A stretch of 47,238 bases of DNA from an uncultured Brevibacillus sp. (GTDB lineage Bacteria > Bacillota > Bacilli > Brevibacillales > Brevibacillaceae): the NCBI GenBank assembly GCA_946402065.1, contig CAMIVR010000021.1, positions 1 to 47,238 on the forward strand, given 5' to 3'. The notes under the pieces are model-generated. The model was not told the origin of the DNA, did no database searches, and saw nothing but the letters and a program-made list of their open reading frames with translations. This document shows positions 29,815 to 38,029 of the stretch, piece after piece. The position numbers were made by a program, and so were the translations under genes. Every line of letters begins with the position of its first letter. Position 1 is the stretch's first letter.

Positions 29815-31596
29815 TCAATTCTGTGATACGAGATCAGTCGATGCCTGTATGATTGCTCCTCTCTTCACATCGTAAATCCCTTGCGGAGTCAAACGCACAT
29901 ACGGCAAATGCGTTGCCGTGAAAAACAGCAGGGAATAGATCGGGTCGAGATGGGTATGGCCCTTCGTCCGCATCAGCTTGTCGAAAGCAACGCCGCGAGC
30001 GATGACTTCCTCCATCGGAACGTCGGTCATTTTGCCGGCCAGCGGCAGAGGCATTTCATAGACGATCTCGCCTCGCTCGACGACGACCAGCCCTCCGCCC
30101 AAAGCAACGACTCGTTGCAATGCCTGTTTCATCGCGGCGGCATCTCTGCCCATCGCAAGCCAGGCGGCAGAGACTGTGTACGTGCTGGCAATCCCTTCAA
30201 TGTCGCAGCCAAACCCGCTGACAATGGCCTGTGTCACCTTTTGCGTGCCCGGATCAAGCAGATTGAGGTAGGCAAGGCCGGGATGATCGTCGAGCAGCAC
30301 TTCATTATACTCGCCGCGCGGGAGCTGCTCTTGCCGCAAGCTTGTGATCACCGCATTTTCCATGTGAATTACGGGTACCGTCTCTTCTGTTGTCCGCAGT
30401 GTGAACCACTCGCCTTTTAGCTGGCCCAATTTTTCCGCTGCTTGTGCGATCTGCGGAAAGCCGTATTCACGCCACGCGATCGCCGGCGGCTGATCCAGCA
30501 GCTGCCCTTTTTCCGCCCAGCGCTTGCCGTTCGCCAGTACAATCGCGGGTGTCGGATCAGCCGGGTCCGGCAAGAACAGTATATCGGCGATTCTGCCGGG
30601 AGCGATCCCGCCGATTTCGGCATCTAGGCCGTAGTATGCAGCGGGTTGAAGGCTAGCCATGACATAGGCGTCAATCGGCGGAACGCCCGCTTCGATCGCT
30701 ACCCTGATCGTGTAATCCGTCAAACCGTGCTGCAGCATCGGTGGTGTAGAGCCGTCAGAAGTGAGCATCATGCGTTGCCCGAAAGGAATTCCCAGTTCCT
30801 GACATCCCTTCACCAGCTCCGGCATGTCCGGCCTGATCGACGAGTGGCGCAGCGTCGCGTAAAAACCGAGCCGCAGGCGATGCAAGACCTCTTCCGCCGT
30901 AATGCTTTCGTGGCACGCCGTAACCCCGGCCGCAGCCGCCGTGTTCAGGGTGTGGACCGAGGCGCCGGGATGATGGCCTTCCATGCGTTTTCCCAGGTCG
31001 CGTGCATGCTTCATCCCGAAGAGAATATCTTCATCCTCGGCTAAAAATCCGCCCCAGCTGGTCAGCTCTCCCCCCTGCACGACAAGCGGATGGCTGAGCA
31101 TTCGGGCCAATCCTTCCTTGCTAAAGGCAGGATTCGTATCCGTTTTCTGACTTTGCGGATCAAGCCGGGCCCAGAAAAATTGCTTGACCGGATGATCCTT
31201 CAGCTGATCGAGTATTTCCTCCACTTCCGCAAGCGGCAGCACATTCGTCATGAACAACGTATCCGAGACGAGCGTGGTCGTTCCCGTCTGCAGAGCGTAA
31301 TTGCTCAACGTCGTCGGATTGTACCATTGGAACGGATGAGCATGAGGCTCGATGTAGCCCGGAACGAGATAGTACCCGCTGGCATCGATGATTTCCGTCT
31401 GCTCGTCGATCAGCGGCTCCGCATCCCCTACGTAAGCGATGCGTTCTCCCGCCACGACGATATTTGTCTTCAGCCATTCCCGCGTGTACACATTCAATAC
31501 GCTGCCGCCGGTAATCCACAGCGTAGCCGGGACGATGCGACGTGATGTCCTGATCAGTTGCAAATAGGCTGCTTCCGTTAAAGATCGAACTCGCAT
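29815..31596 (-). CDS. yerA: Adenine deaminase family amidohydrolase (YerA type)
   Basis: A metal-dependent amidohydrolase (593 residues) of the adenine deaminase family, which converts adenine to hypoxanthine. The N-terminal beta domain reads LWITGGSVLNVYTREW, the metal site PGYIEPHAHPFQWYNPTTL, then a TIM barrel with EGHHPGAS and ACHESITAEEVLHRL, LTSDGSTPP with the late metal Asp, and GRIADILFLPD closing the beta sandwich. The C-terminal third is the usual Ade_C region (GFGCDIEGIASTYTVSAAWLAMG). Position next to purine genes and yerB matches B. subtilis yerA, so YerA is the better name than AdeC. The ATG at 31596 (AAAGGG upstream) is chosen over the GTG at 31605. Confidence 0.85.
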   Translation of the reverse strand: MRVRSLTEAAYLQLIRTSRRIVPATLWITGGSVLNVYTREWLKTNIVVAGERIAYVGDAEPLIDEQTEIIDASGYYLVPGYIEPHAHPFQWYNPTTLSNYALQTGTTTLVSDTLFMTNVLPLAEVEEILDQLKDHPVKQFFWARLDPQSQKTDTNPAFSKEGLARMLSHPLVVQGGELTSWGGFLAEDEDILFGMKHARDLGKRMEGHHPGASVHTLNTAAAAGVTACHESITAEEVLHRLRLGFYATLRHSSIRPDMPELVKGCQELGIPFGQRMMLTSDGSTPPMLQHGLTDYTIRVAIEAGVPPIDAYVMASLQPAAYYGLDAEIGGIAPGRIADILFLPDPADPTPAIVLANGKRWAEKGQLLDQPPAIAWREYGFPQIAQAAEKLGQLKGEWFTLRTTEETVPVIHMENAVITSLRQEQLPRGEYNEVLLDDHPGLAYLNLLDPGTQKVTQAIVSGFGCDIEGIASTYTVSAAWLAMGRDAAAMKQALQRVVALGGGLVVVERGEIVYEMPLPLAGKMTDVPMEEVIARGVAFDKLMRTKGHTHLDPIYSLLFFTATHLPYVRLTPQGIYDVKRGAIIQASTDLVSQN

Positions 31597-31617
31597 AACA
31601 CACACCCTTTGATTATT

Positions 31618-32061
31618 CTATTTGTCGCCCTCGTCAACTTTTGCCGGCCGCTCAACAACTGTAACGTGTCCGCCACCAACGTTGAATTTGCCAATAACCG
31701 TCTTTCCGTCAACGTCATACAGTGGAATTTGGCGAACCCCCTCCGCAATACGCTGCTTGGTCAAGGCAGCCGCTTCATCCGGGGTCTTGGGCAGCTCCCC
31801 TCTTAGGTCCACAGATCGAACGTACCCAATAGTGCCGTCTACTCCGTACGCCTTGATTAAATCCGGCTCTGTGTCTGGAGAAGTGGCGTCCAATCCAGAA
31901 CCATACGTCTGACCATTCTCGTTCTTCGGGAAGGTAGGAACAGGTGCAGGGCCTTTATCCAGGCCTAATGCACTGCCAGAACCAAGTGCTCCTATTACCA
32001 ATCCGGAAAAAAGAGCAGCAGAGACAACTTTTGCTTTTACACCAACTCGCTTAAACTGCAT
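31618..32061 (-). CDS. Secreted or membrane-anchored small protein, function unknown
   Basis: 147 residues. A positively charged N-terminus and one hydrophobic segment (about 10-33, VVSAALFSGLVIGALGSGSALG) look like a signal peptide or anchor. The mature part is soluble and has the blocks FPKNENGQTYGSGLDA, AYGVDGTIGYVRSVDL and QIPLYDVDGKTVIGKFNV. Similar small Bacillus proteins are sometimes labelled as M56/BlaR1 peptidases, but I see no peptidase motif (no HExxH). The ATG at 32061 with GGGGGTG 6 bases upstream is used. It is 21 bases ahead of yerA on the same strand and possibly in its operon. Confidence 0.65.
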   Translation of the reverse strand: MQFKRVGVKAKVVSAALFSGLVIGALGSGSALGLDKGPAPVPTFPKNENGQTYGSGLDATSPDTEPDLIKAYGVDGTIGYVRSVDLRGELPKTPDEAAALTKQRIAEGVRQIPLYDVDGKTVIGKFNVGGGHVTVVERPAKVDEGDK

Positions 32062-32297
32062 TACGTTCACCCCCTAATCGTTTTTTGAACAGAAACCAAG
32101 AACACCTTGCCACACTTTTTCACTTCTAACATACCAAAAAAACATGAAATGTAAATATATGTATTAGATTCTTGTATAAATTTGTTGAATTATCGCAAGC
32201 CTTCATCTGATTTTACACGCCGTAACTAGCAGCAGTTTCCTTGTTTGCTTCCAACCAATCCGTACATACTAGAAAAAACATGATGGAGGAAAAAAAC

Positions 32298-32735
32298 ATG
32301 CGCAAAAATGTGGGTACACTAGACGCGACACTGCGACTCACACTCGGGTTGCTTGGGCTAGCCTACAGTGTCGGTCGAATGAGTCGCCGCCCTTACCGCA
32401 CACCGTGGATTTTAATGTTTTTGTCAGGAATGAAAGTGGCAGAGGGGATCACGCGTTTCTGCCCGATGCTGTACAGCATGGGAATAAGCACGAAAAAAGA
32501 GGATATTGTCAATAAAGTATTGGAAAAAACGCTCAGACGTTCATTCAACGGAGACGATTCCGCCAAAAACGCTGCTTCCGGCAAAGCTGCAAAAGCATCA
32601 AAGCAGGCGGTATCCGGTGAACACTCCGGTGCCGGTAATCATCGGGTTGCCCGTAAAGCTGGCGAAGCGAACAGGCATACAGATTCCGAACAACTGCTGA
32701 CCGAAACAGAACTGCTCAATTCGGTATATGAGTAA
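32298..32735 (+). CDS. DUF2892-type (YgaP-like) membrane protein with long tail
   Basis: 145 residues. The first 65 fit the DUF2892 inner-membrane domain, starting MRKNVGTLDATLRLTLGLLGLAYSVG, with a second hydrophobic stretch WILMFLSGMKVAEGITRFCPMLYSMGI including the conserved FCP. The remaining 80 residues are a hydrophilic Lys/Ala/Ser-rich tail that the family does not usually have. The ATG at 32298 follows GGAGGAAAAAAAC. It stands alone, divergent from the secreted protein and convergent with purD; the 235-base gap upstream has no clear promoter pair. Confidence 0.75.
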   Translation: MRKNVGTLDATLRLTLGLLGLAYSVGRMSRRPYRTPWILMFLSGMKVAEGITRFCPMLYSMGISTKKEDIVNKVLEKTLRRSFNGDDSAKNAASGKAAKASKQAVSGEHSGAGNHRVARKAGEANRHTDSEQLLTETELLNSVYE

Positions 32736-32754
32736 AACTTTCTCTTAGGATAGA

Positions 32755-32815
32755 AAAAAACAAGGGAAGAGTACTGCCTTCAAAAAGCAGTCTCTTCCCG
32801 CTGTGTGTTTTTTTT
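32755..32815. terminator. Bidirectional terminator between the DUF2892 gene and purD
   Basis: GGGAAGAG-TACTGC (32764-32777) pairs with GCAG-TCTCTTCCC (32787-32799). There is a T run after it on the plus strand (32808-32815) and a T run on the minus strand from the A tract at 32755-32761. The purD stop lies at 32822. Confidence 0.85.
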
Positions 32816-32821
32816 ATTTGC

Positions 32822-34090
32822 TTACATATGCCGCAGCGCTTTGTCAGCAATATCTTTTCGACAGAATGCCCCATTAAATCGGATCGCTTCCACTCCCCGA
32901 TAAGCTGTCTGTTTGGCTTCCGCAAGCGTTGGCGCAAACCCGGTGACACCGAGTACGCGGCCGCCATTGGTCACGACGCCGGCGTCTGTTAGCTTGGTCC
33001 CGGCATGGAACACGACACTGTCAGCTACCGGTGTGTTCAATCCCTCAATCAGATCGCCCTTGCGATAGCCTGCAGGGTACCCCTCTGCCGCCATGACGAC
33101 ACAGACGGCACTTCCGTCAGACCACTTTACGTCAATATCGGCCAACGTTCCGTTGATCGCAGCGAGAAAAATTTCCGCCAAATCGCTTTGCAGCAACGGC
33201 AGCACGACTTGTGTTTCAGGATCGCCAAAACGGGCGTTGAACTCAATGACTTTCGGGCCTTCCGCAGTAATCATCAATCCCGTGTAGAGCACCCCGGTAA
33301 ATGGATACCCCTCTTTTACCATCGCCTTGGCCATCGGTTTCACAATCGTCTCCACTACCTGATCGACCAGCATCGTTGACATGTGTGGGACCGGTGCATA
33401 CGTGCCCATCCCGCCCGTATTCGGCCCCTTGTCGCCATCGTAAGCGGCTTTGTGATCCTGAGAAGTAATCATCGGTTTGACCGTTTCCCCGTCAACGAAG
33501 GCAAGCAGCGTAAGTTCCTCGCCGCGCAAGCATTCTTCAACGACGACGCGGGCACCGGCCTGGCCGAATATTTCATCCTGCATCATCTGCATCAGCGCAA
33601 GCTCGGCTTCTTCGAGCGTCTCTGCCACAACGACGCCTTTACCGGCTGCAAGCCCGTCCGCTTTGATGACGATCGGCGCACCTTGCTGGCGAACATAGGC
33701 GAGTGCCGCGCTGTAATCCGTAAATGTCTCATACGCGGCAGTCGGGATGTTGTACCGTTTCATCAAATCCTTGGCGAACGATTTGCTGCCTTCGATTTGC
33801 GCTGCTTGCGACGTCGGACCAAAAATCGCCAGTCCGCTCTTCGTAAACACATCGACTATCCCTGCCAACAGCGGGTCTTCCGGACCGACTACCGTCATGT
33901 CGATGCCTTCCTCCTTGGCAAATTGCACAAGAGCGGCCTGATCATGCACAGGAATTGGTACGTTCTGTGCAATCTCTGCCGTACCGCCATTGCCGGGAGC
34001 ACAGTAAATCTTGTCCACTTTCGAGCTTTGTGACAGCTTCCAGACGATCGCGTGTTCACGCCCGCCTCCACCGATTACTAATACTTTCAT
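32822..34090 (-). CDS. purD: Phosphoribosylamine-glycine ligase
   Basis: GAR synthetase, the second step of purine synthesis. It is an ATP-grasp enzyme of 422 residues: N-domain MKVLVIGGGGREHAIVWKL, ATP-grasp region PIVIKADGLAAGKGVVVAET, GPNTGGMGTYAPVP, and KVIEFNARFGDPETQVVLP with the metal ligands. The ATG at 34090 (GGAGGAGGGGCACGG upstream) is the family start; the longer frame overlapping purH is rejected. It lies 14 bases after purH, last of the pair. Confidence 0.98.
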   Translation of the reverse strand: MKVLVIGGGGREHAIVWKLSQSSKVDKIYCAPGNGGTAEIAQNVPIPVHDQAALVQFAKEEGIDMTVVGPEDPLLAGIVDVFTKSGLAIFGPTSQAAQIEGSKSFAKDLMKRYNIPTAAYETFTDYSAALAYVRQQGAPIVIKADGLAAGKGVVVAETLEEAELALMQMMQDEIFGQAGARVVVEECLRGEELTLLAFVDGETVKPMITSQDHKAAYDGDKGPNTGGMGTYAPVPHMSTMLVDQVVETIVKPMAKAMVKEGYPFTGVLYTGLMITAEGPKVIEFNARFGDPETQVVLPLLQSDLAEIFLAAINGTLADIDVKWSDGSAVCVVMAAEGYPAGYRKGDLIEGLNTPVADSVVFHAGTKLTDAGVVTNGGRVLGVTGFAPTLAEAKQTAYRGVEAIRFNGAFCRKDIADKALRHM

Positions 34091-34104
34091 CCGTGCCCCT
34101 CCTC

Positions 34105-35652
34105 CTAGTGTCTGAAATGGCGCACCGAAGTGAATACCATCGCAATGCCGTGGCGGTTGCACGCATCAATCGATTCCTGGTCGCGAACCGAACCGCCCGG
34201 TTGAATGATTGCCTTGACGCCTGCCTGGGCAGCCGCTTCGACCGTATCGCCCATCGGGAAAAACGCATCAGACGCCATCACCGCGCCATTGGCCAAATCC
34301 CCGGCTTGTTCGATGGCGATTTTGGCAGCGCCGACCCGGTTCATTTGACCTGCGCCAATGCCGATGGTCATGTTGTCATGAGCCAGCACGATCGCATTGG
34401 ATTTGACGTGCTTGACTACCTTCCAGGCGAACAACAGCTGCTTCAGCTCGTCCTCGCTCGGTTGGCGCTCGGTTACTACCTGCAGATCAGCGGCAGTGAT
34501 CTCTTTGCGGTCGTAATCTTGGACCAGGGCCCCACCGGCAACGGAACTGATGCGGAACTGGTTATCGCTCTTGGCTGTCTGTGGCTTGTCGCCCAGACGC
34601 AGCAAGCGCAGATTTTTCTTCTGTGTCAGGACAGCAAGCGCTTCTGCGGTAAAATCAGGAGCGATGATGATCTCCAAAAACACTTCTTTCAAGAGCAGTG
34701 CAGTCTCTTCGTCGATTACCCGGTTCGCCGCGACGATTCCGCCAAAGATCGAAACCGGGTCAGCAGCGTACGCCTTTTCATAGGCTTGCTTGATCGTTTC
34801 GCCAATTCCTACACCGCACGGGTTCATATGCTTGACAGCGACGACTGCCGGCTCCGTATACTCGTTCACGATCGCCAATGCGGCATCGGCATCGTTGATA
34901 TTGTTGAACGACAGCTCTTTGCCGTGCAGCTGTTCCGCGCTGCTGATCGTCCCGGCCTTGGCCAGCGGCTCACGGTAAAACGTCGCCCGCTGATGCGGAT
35001 TCTCACCGTAGCGCAAATCCTGGGCTTTCTCGTAGGTGACCGTGTAGCTCTCCGGCATCAATTCGCCCACTTGCTCGCTTAAATAGCGAGAGATGATCGC
35101 ATCATATGCCGCCGTGTGCCGGAACACTTTGGCAGCAAGGCGTTTTCTCGTCGCAAGCGTCGTGTCCCCGCCCGCTTTCAACTCGGCGATGACCGTCGCG
35201 TAGTCAGCCGCATCGACGACGACAGTGACGTCATGGTGATTTTTTGCGGCAGAGCGCAGCATTGTCGGTCCACCTATATCAATATTTTCAATCGCATCCT
35301 CATAGCTTACGTCCGGTTTGGCAATCGTCTGCTTGAACGGGTACAGATTGACAACGACCAGATCAATCGGTTCAATCTTGTGTTCGGCCAACTGCTGCTG
35401 ATGGTTGGCATTGTCGCGAATGGCCAGCAATCCACTGTGAATATTGGGGTGCAGTGTTTTGACCCGTCCGTCGAGAATTTCCGGAAAGCCGGTCACTTCC
35501 GAAATACCGATGACAGGAACGCCTGCTTCCTTCAACAAGGTAGCTGTACCGCCCGTAGAAATCACTTCAACTCCCAGCTCGACCAACTGGCGGGCCAGAT
35601 CGACAACGCCTGTTTTGTCAGAGACGCTGATCAGCGCTTTTTTTATACTCAC
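34105..35652 (-). CDS. purH: Bifunctional AICAR transformylase / IMP cyclohydrolase
   Basis: The last two steps to IMP. 515 residues. The N-terminal MGS-like cyclohydrolase domain reads [34 protein letters not shown], with [25 protein letters not shown]. The C-terminal transformylase carries the Lys-His pair in [14 protein letters not shown] and the terminal [31 protein letters not shown] block. The GTG at 35652 with AGGAGG 8 bases upstream is the start. Normally purH follows purN; here purH opens a separate purHD unit behind a PurR-like operator. Confidence 0.97.
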   Translation of the reverse strand: MSIKKALISVSDKTGVVDLARQLVELGVEVISTGGTATLLKEAGVPVIGISEVTGFPEILDGRVKTLHPNIHSGLLAIRDNANHQQQLAEHKIEPIDLVVVNLYPFKQTIAKPDVSYEDAIENIDIGGPTMLRSAAKNHHDVTVVVDAADYATVIAELKAGGDTTLATRKRLAAKVFRHTAAYDAIISRYLSEQVGELMPESYTVTYEKAQDLRYGENPHQRATFYREPLAKAGTISSAEQLHGKELSFNNINDADAALAIVNEYTEPAVVAVKHMNPCGVGIGETIKQAYEKAYAADPVSIFGGIVAANRVIDEETALLLKEVFLEIIIAPDFTAEALAVLTQKKNLRLLRLGDKPQTAKSDNQFRISSVAGGALVQDYDRKEITAADLQVVTERQPSEDELKQLLFAWKVVKHVKSNAIVLAHDNMTIGIGAGQMNRVGAAKIAIEQAGDLANGAVMASDAFFPMGDTVEAAAQAGVKAIIQPGGSVRDQESIDACNRHGIAMVFTSVRHFRH

Positions 35653-35690
35653 AAAAAGGACCTCCTGACTATTTTTGAAAAGGCTAATCA

Positions 35691-35735
35691 AAATACGAAC
35701 ATTACATAAAAATTAAACCATAAATGTACGTATTA
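35691..35735 (-). promoter_or_regulatory. Candidate PurR operator (inverted PurBox pair) upstream of purH
   Basis: The block at 35691-35703 (AAATACGAACATT) fits the PurBox consensus AWWWCCGAACWWT in 12 of 13 positions. A second, inverted copy AATGTACGTATT at 35723-35734 gives an 11-of-12 inverted repeat separated by 19 bases. This is near the 16-17 base spacing known for B. subtilis PurR sites. It ends 39 bases before the purH start. Confidence 0.6.
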
Positions 35736-35828
35736 TTCAACCTGATGCAGCCAATTTACGGAGAATTCCAACCGAATTGTAAGCGGATAATTTCAGCAAG
35801 CTTACAGCAATTTAAGGAGGTCGAGCCG

Positions 35829-36287
35829 TTGCTGAAACAATTTGAAATCGTCGGTTATTCCAAGCAACCTATGACAAATGATGGTCAAATAAGAGGGATA
35901 TGGAGTGTCAGCATGCTGTATAAGTCCAATTCCGGAATGGAAAAAACGCATGCAGAGCTGCAGTTTGACAGTACTACCGGTACTCTGCTGCACTATATTT
36001 GCCGATTATTTCCTGCCGCAAAAGTCAAATCGCAAAATCAAAGTTTTTACAAACAAAAAACCAGCGCGGTTATCAAGCAGCTGCTTGGTGATGAATATGT
36101 GAAGCAGTTTGAGAAGGCTGGGGAGTTCAATATAACCGAGCCAAGATATAACAAGGTGAAACGTCAGGTTGGCCAAACCTATCTGAATTATAATAGGGAA
36201 CAGTTTCACATAAAAATTGACTCGGATTGCCGACTGGAGGATTTTCATCGTGTTCCCATCAAACATTTGCAAAAAGCGGTTCGGTGA
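35829..36287 (+). CDS. Hypothetical protein, function unknown
   Basis: 152 residues and AT-rich. There is no signal peptide or membrane segment. The sequence looks alpha/beta with a repeated strand-helix pattern (GIWSVSMLYKSN, KTHAELQFDSTTGTLLHY) and a basic C-terminus (FHRVPIKHLQKAVR). No family was recognised. The TTG at 35829 is the likely start because a perfect AAGGAGGT ends 7 bases before it. The ATG at 35724 has no ribosome site and lies inside the putative PurR operator. It is divergent from purH. Confidence 0.6.
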   Translation: MLKQFEIVGYSKQPMTNDGQIRGIWSVSMLYKSNSGMEKTHAELQFDSTTGTLLHYICRLFPAAKVKSQNQSFYKQKTSAVIKQLLGDEYVKQFEKAGEFNITEPRYNKVKRQVGQTYLNYNREQFHIKIDSDCRLEDFHRVPIKHLQKAVR

Positions 36288-36308
36288 CAGCTGCCTTCTT
36301 GACTCCTC

Positions 36309-36350
36309 CCCCCACCTCCCGCTCCAAAGCGGATGCGGTGGGGGTCTTCT
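36309..36350 (+). terminator. Probable terminator of the hypothetical gene
   Basis: CCCCCACC (36309-36316) / GGTGGGGG (36337-36344) with an inner CCGCT / AGCGG pairing, followed by TCTTCT. It lies 21 bases past the stop. Confidence 0.65.
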
Positions 36351-36360
36351 CGCAAGTATG

Positions 36361-36393
36361 ATAAAAAAACCGCCACCACGCCCGGTGCCGGTT
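36361..36393 (-). terminator. Terminator of the SpoVIF-like gene
   Basis: ACCGcCACC (36369-36377) / GGTGcCGGT (36384-36392), followed on the minus strand by TTTTTTT (A run 36363-36369). It lies about 45 bases past the stop. Confidence 0.85.
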
Positions 36394-36438
36394 CCTCACA
36401 ACACTTCATCAATGTGCCCCATATCAATTTCCGGAGAG

Positions 36439-36813
36439 TCACCTCGTTTGCCTTTTCTGCATGCGCAAGGCTCGTTCCAGCAGTGTTTCCGGTTTACGGG
36501 GCTTTGCAGTTTTTGCTTTCTGATGCTTTTTTTTCATCCGATGGCTCACCGCTTTGATTGGTTGTTCAATCGCTTCTTCCAGTTCTTCCACGACCGGGCC
36601 CTCCTGTGAATTCAGCTGTTTCAGTATCTTATCCCTCGTATCCGCCGGCACTTCCAACCCCATCTCGGAGAGCTCAGCCAGTACGGCATCCACATTCTCA
36701 TCGTTTGCTTGCGGAAGTTTTTCCGCTATGCGCATCAAGTCGCTGAATGTCCATTCACGTCCTGTTTTTTCACTGAGTCTTCGGAGCAGTTTGTTGATCA
36801 TTTCAATGCTCAA
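36439..36813 (-). CDS. SpoVIF-like small protein (sporulation), tentative
   Basis: 124 residues, helical. The first 70 residues follow the SpoVIF pattern: EKTGREWTFSDLMRIAEKLPQAN, then a helix with VLAELSEMGLEVPADTRDKIL. The C-terminal 50 residues are Lys/Arg-rich (RMKKKHQKAKTAKPRKPE) and unlike SpoVIF. SpoVIF acts in late spore-coat assembly in B. subtilis; the similarity here is by eye and moderate. The TTG start at 36813 has AAAGGAGG 8 bases upstream. No sigma-K promoter was identified. Confidence 0.5.
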   Translation of the reverse strand: MSIEMINKLLRRLSEKTGREWTFSDLMRIAEKLPQANDENVDAVLAELSEMGLEVPADTRDKILKQLNSQEGPVVEELEEAIEQPIKAVSHRMKKKHQKAKTAKPRKPETLLERALRMQKRQTR

Positions 36814-36884
36814 AAAAAGCCCTCCTTTTACCAGCCTCTGTTATGGTATGTGCGGGCCGGGGAAAAGGTTTGTGGAAAAAATTC

Positions 36885-36912
36885 TTTACACTTGCTGGAA
36901 AGATGCTATAAT
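36885..36912 (+). promoter_or_regulatory. Sigma-A promoter of the thi operon
   Basis: TTTACA (36885-36890), a 16-base spacer and TATAAT (36907-36912) place the start near 36919, just upstream of the TPP aptamer. Confidence 0.85.
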
Positions 36913-36934
36913 AAGCACAATTTCATATTGCAGC

Positions 36935-37030
36935 AAACACTAGGGGTGCCTTATTTGGCTGAGATTGAACGTTTTTGTTCTGAACCCTTATGAACCTGAT
37001 CTGGATCATACCAGCGTAGGGAAGTGGCGA
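36935..37030 (+). ncRNA. TPP riboswitch (Thi-box)
   Basis: The conserved core is clear: CTAGGGGTGCC, GGCTGAGATTGAA, TGAACCC, then GAACCTGATCTGGATCATACC and AGCGTAGGGAAGTGG. P1 is CACT (36938-36941) with AGTG (37023-37026). Binding of thiamine pyrophosphate closes P1 and lets the downstream terminator form. Confidence 0.98.
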
Positions 37031-37066
37031 AGTTTTTGTGACTGTGAATACCTATTTGTTATTCAT

Positions 37067-37095
37067 GCCGCTTCCCATCAGGGAAGCGGCTTTTT
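37067..37095 (+). terminator. Riboswitch-controlled terminator
   Basis: A 10-bp perfect stem GCCGCTTCCC (37067-37076) / GGGAAGCGGC (37081-37090) with loop ATCA and a following TTTTT. The left arm is also complementary to GGGAAGTGGC (37019-37028) in the riboswitch 3' strand (10 pairs, one G-U), which gives the antiterminator. Confidence 0.95.
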
Positions 37096-37225
37096 GATGT
37101 ACGTGCAACGATGCTTGTCACAGCCAGTGATGCTGATTGAAGCCTTGGCAAGCATCCAAAAAAGCAACTGAAAGCGAATGCTGTTTAAAATCAAAGAACG
37201 ATCTGGAAACAGGAGGCGTTGCTAC

Positions 37226-38029
37226 ATGCAAATCTTCAAGGCATTGACGATTGCCGGCTCGGACAGCGGCGGCGGGGCTGGCATTCAAGCGGATCTAAAA
37301 ACGTTCCAGGAGCTGTCGGTGTACGGGATGTCGGCGTTGACCGCCGCTACTGCACAGAATACCCTCGGCGTGAACGCGATTTTCCCATTCTCACGCGAGG
37401 CTGTCGAAGCTCAAATCGATGCGATCGGTACTGACCTGGGTGCCGACGCCTGCAAGACCGGCATGCTGGTTCGCGAAGACATCATCCGGGCCGTTGCCGG
37501 AAAAATAAAGCACTTCAACTGGCAAAAGCTCGTCGTCGACCCGGTGATGGTGGCTAAAGGCGGCTCAACGCTGTTGAAGCAGGACGACATTCACGTCATG
37601 AAGACAGCTTTGTTCCCGCTGACCTACCTTCTCACACCGAATATTCCCGAAGCTGAAGTGCTCACCGGCATGAGCATTAGCGGCATGGAGCAGCGCAAGG
37701 AAGCAGCGCGCCGCTTGTCTGCTCTCGGTCCCAGATACGTATTGATCAAAGGCGGACACGATTTTACGGATGATCGTTCGACAGACCTGCTGTTTGACGG
37801 AACGGATTTTACCCTGCTGGACGGCAAGCGCATCGACACGCGCCATACCCACGGCACCGGCTGTACGTTTTCGGCTGCCATTACGGCTGAGCTGGCCAAA
37901 GGCCGTTCCATTCTCGAGGCCGTCACCACTGCCAAGCAGTTCATTCAGGCAGCAGTCGAACACACGCTCGGCATCGGCGGCGGGCACGGGCCGACGAATC
38001 ACTGGGCTTATCGGAGCTGTAGCCGATGA
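37226..38029 (+). CDS. thiD: Hydroxymethylpyrimidine (phosphate) kinase
   Basis: Phosphorylates HMP and HMP-P for thiamine synthesis or salvage; ribokinase family, 267 residues. It has ALTIAGSDSGGGAGIQADLKTFQELSVYGMSALTA, VVDPVMVAKGG, PNIPEAEVLTG and the catalytic HGTGCTFSAAITAELAKG (anion hole and Asp-equivalent region). The ATG at 37226 has AGGAGG upstream, while the longer frame to 37178 starts in the leader. It is the first gene under the TPP riboswitch and overlaps thiM by ATGA. Confidence 0.96.
   Translation: MQIFKALTIAGSDSGGGAGIQADLKTFQELSVYGMSALTAATAQNTLGVNAIFPFSREAVEAQIDAIGTDLGADACKTGMLVREDIIRAVAGKIKHFNWQKLVVDPVMVAKGGSTLLKQDDIHVMKTALFPLTYLLTPNIPEAEVLTGMSISGMEQRKEAARRLSALGPRYVLIKGGHDFTDDRSTDLLFDGTDFTLLDGKRIDTRHTHGTGCTFSAAITAELAKGRSILEAVTTAKQFIQAAVEHTLGIGGGHGPTNHWAYRSCSR

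Noticed and set aside
35724..35828. ATG at 35724 as the start of the hypothetical gene
   Set aside because: No ribosome site, and it overlaps the PurR-like inverted repeat. The TTG at 35829 has a perfect AAGGAGGT.
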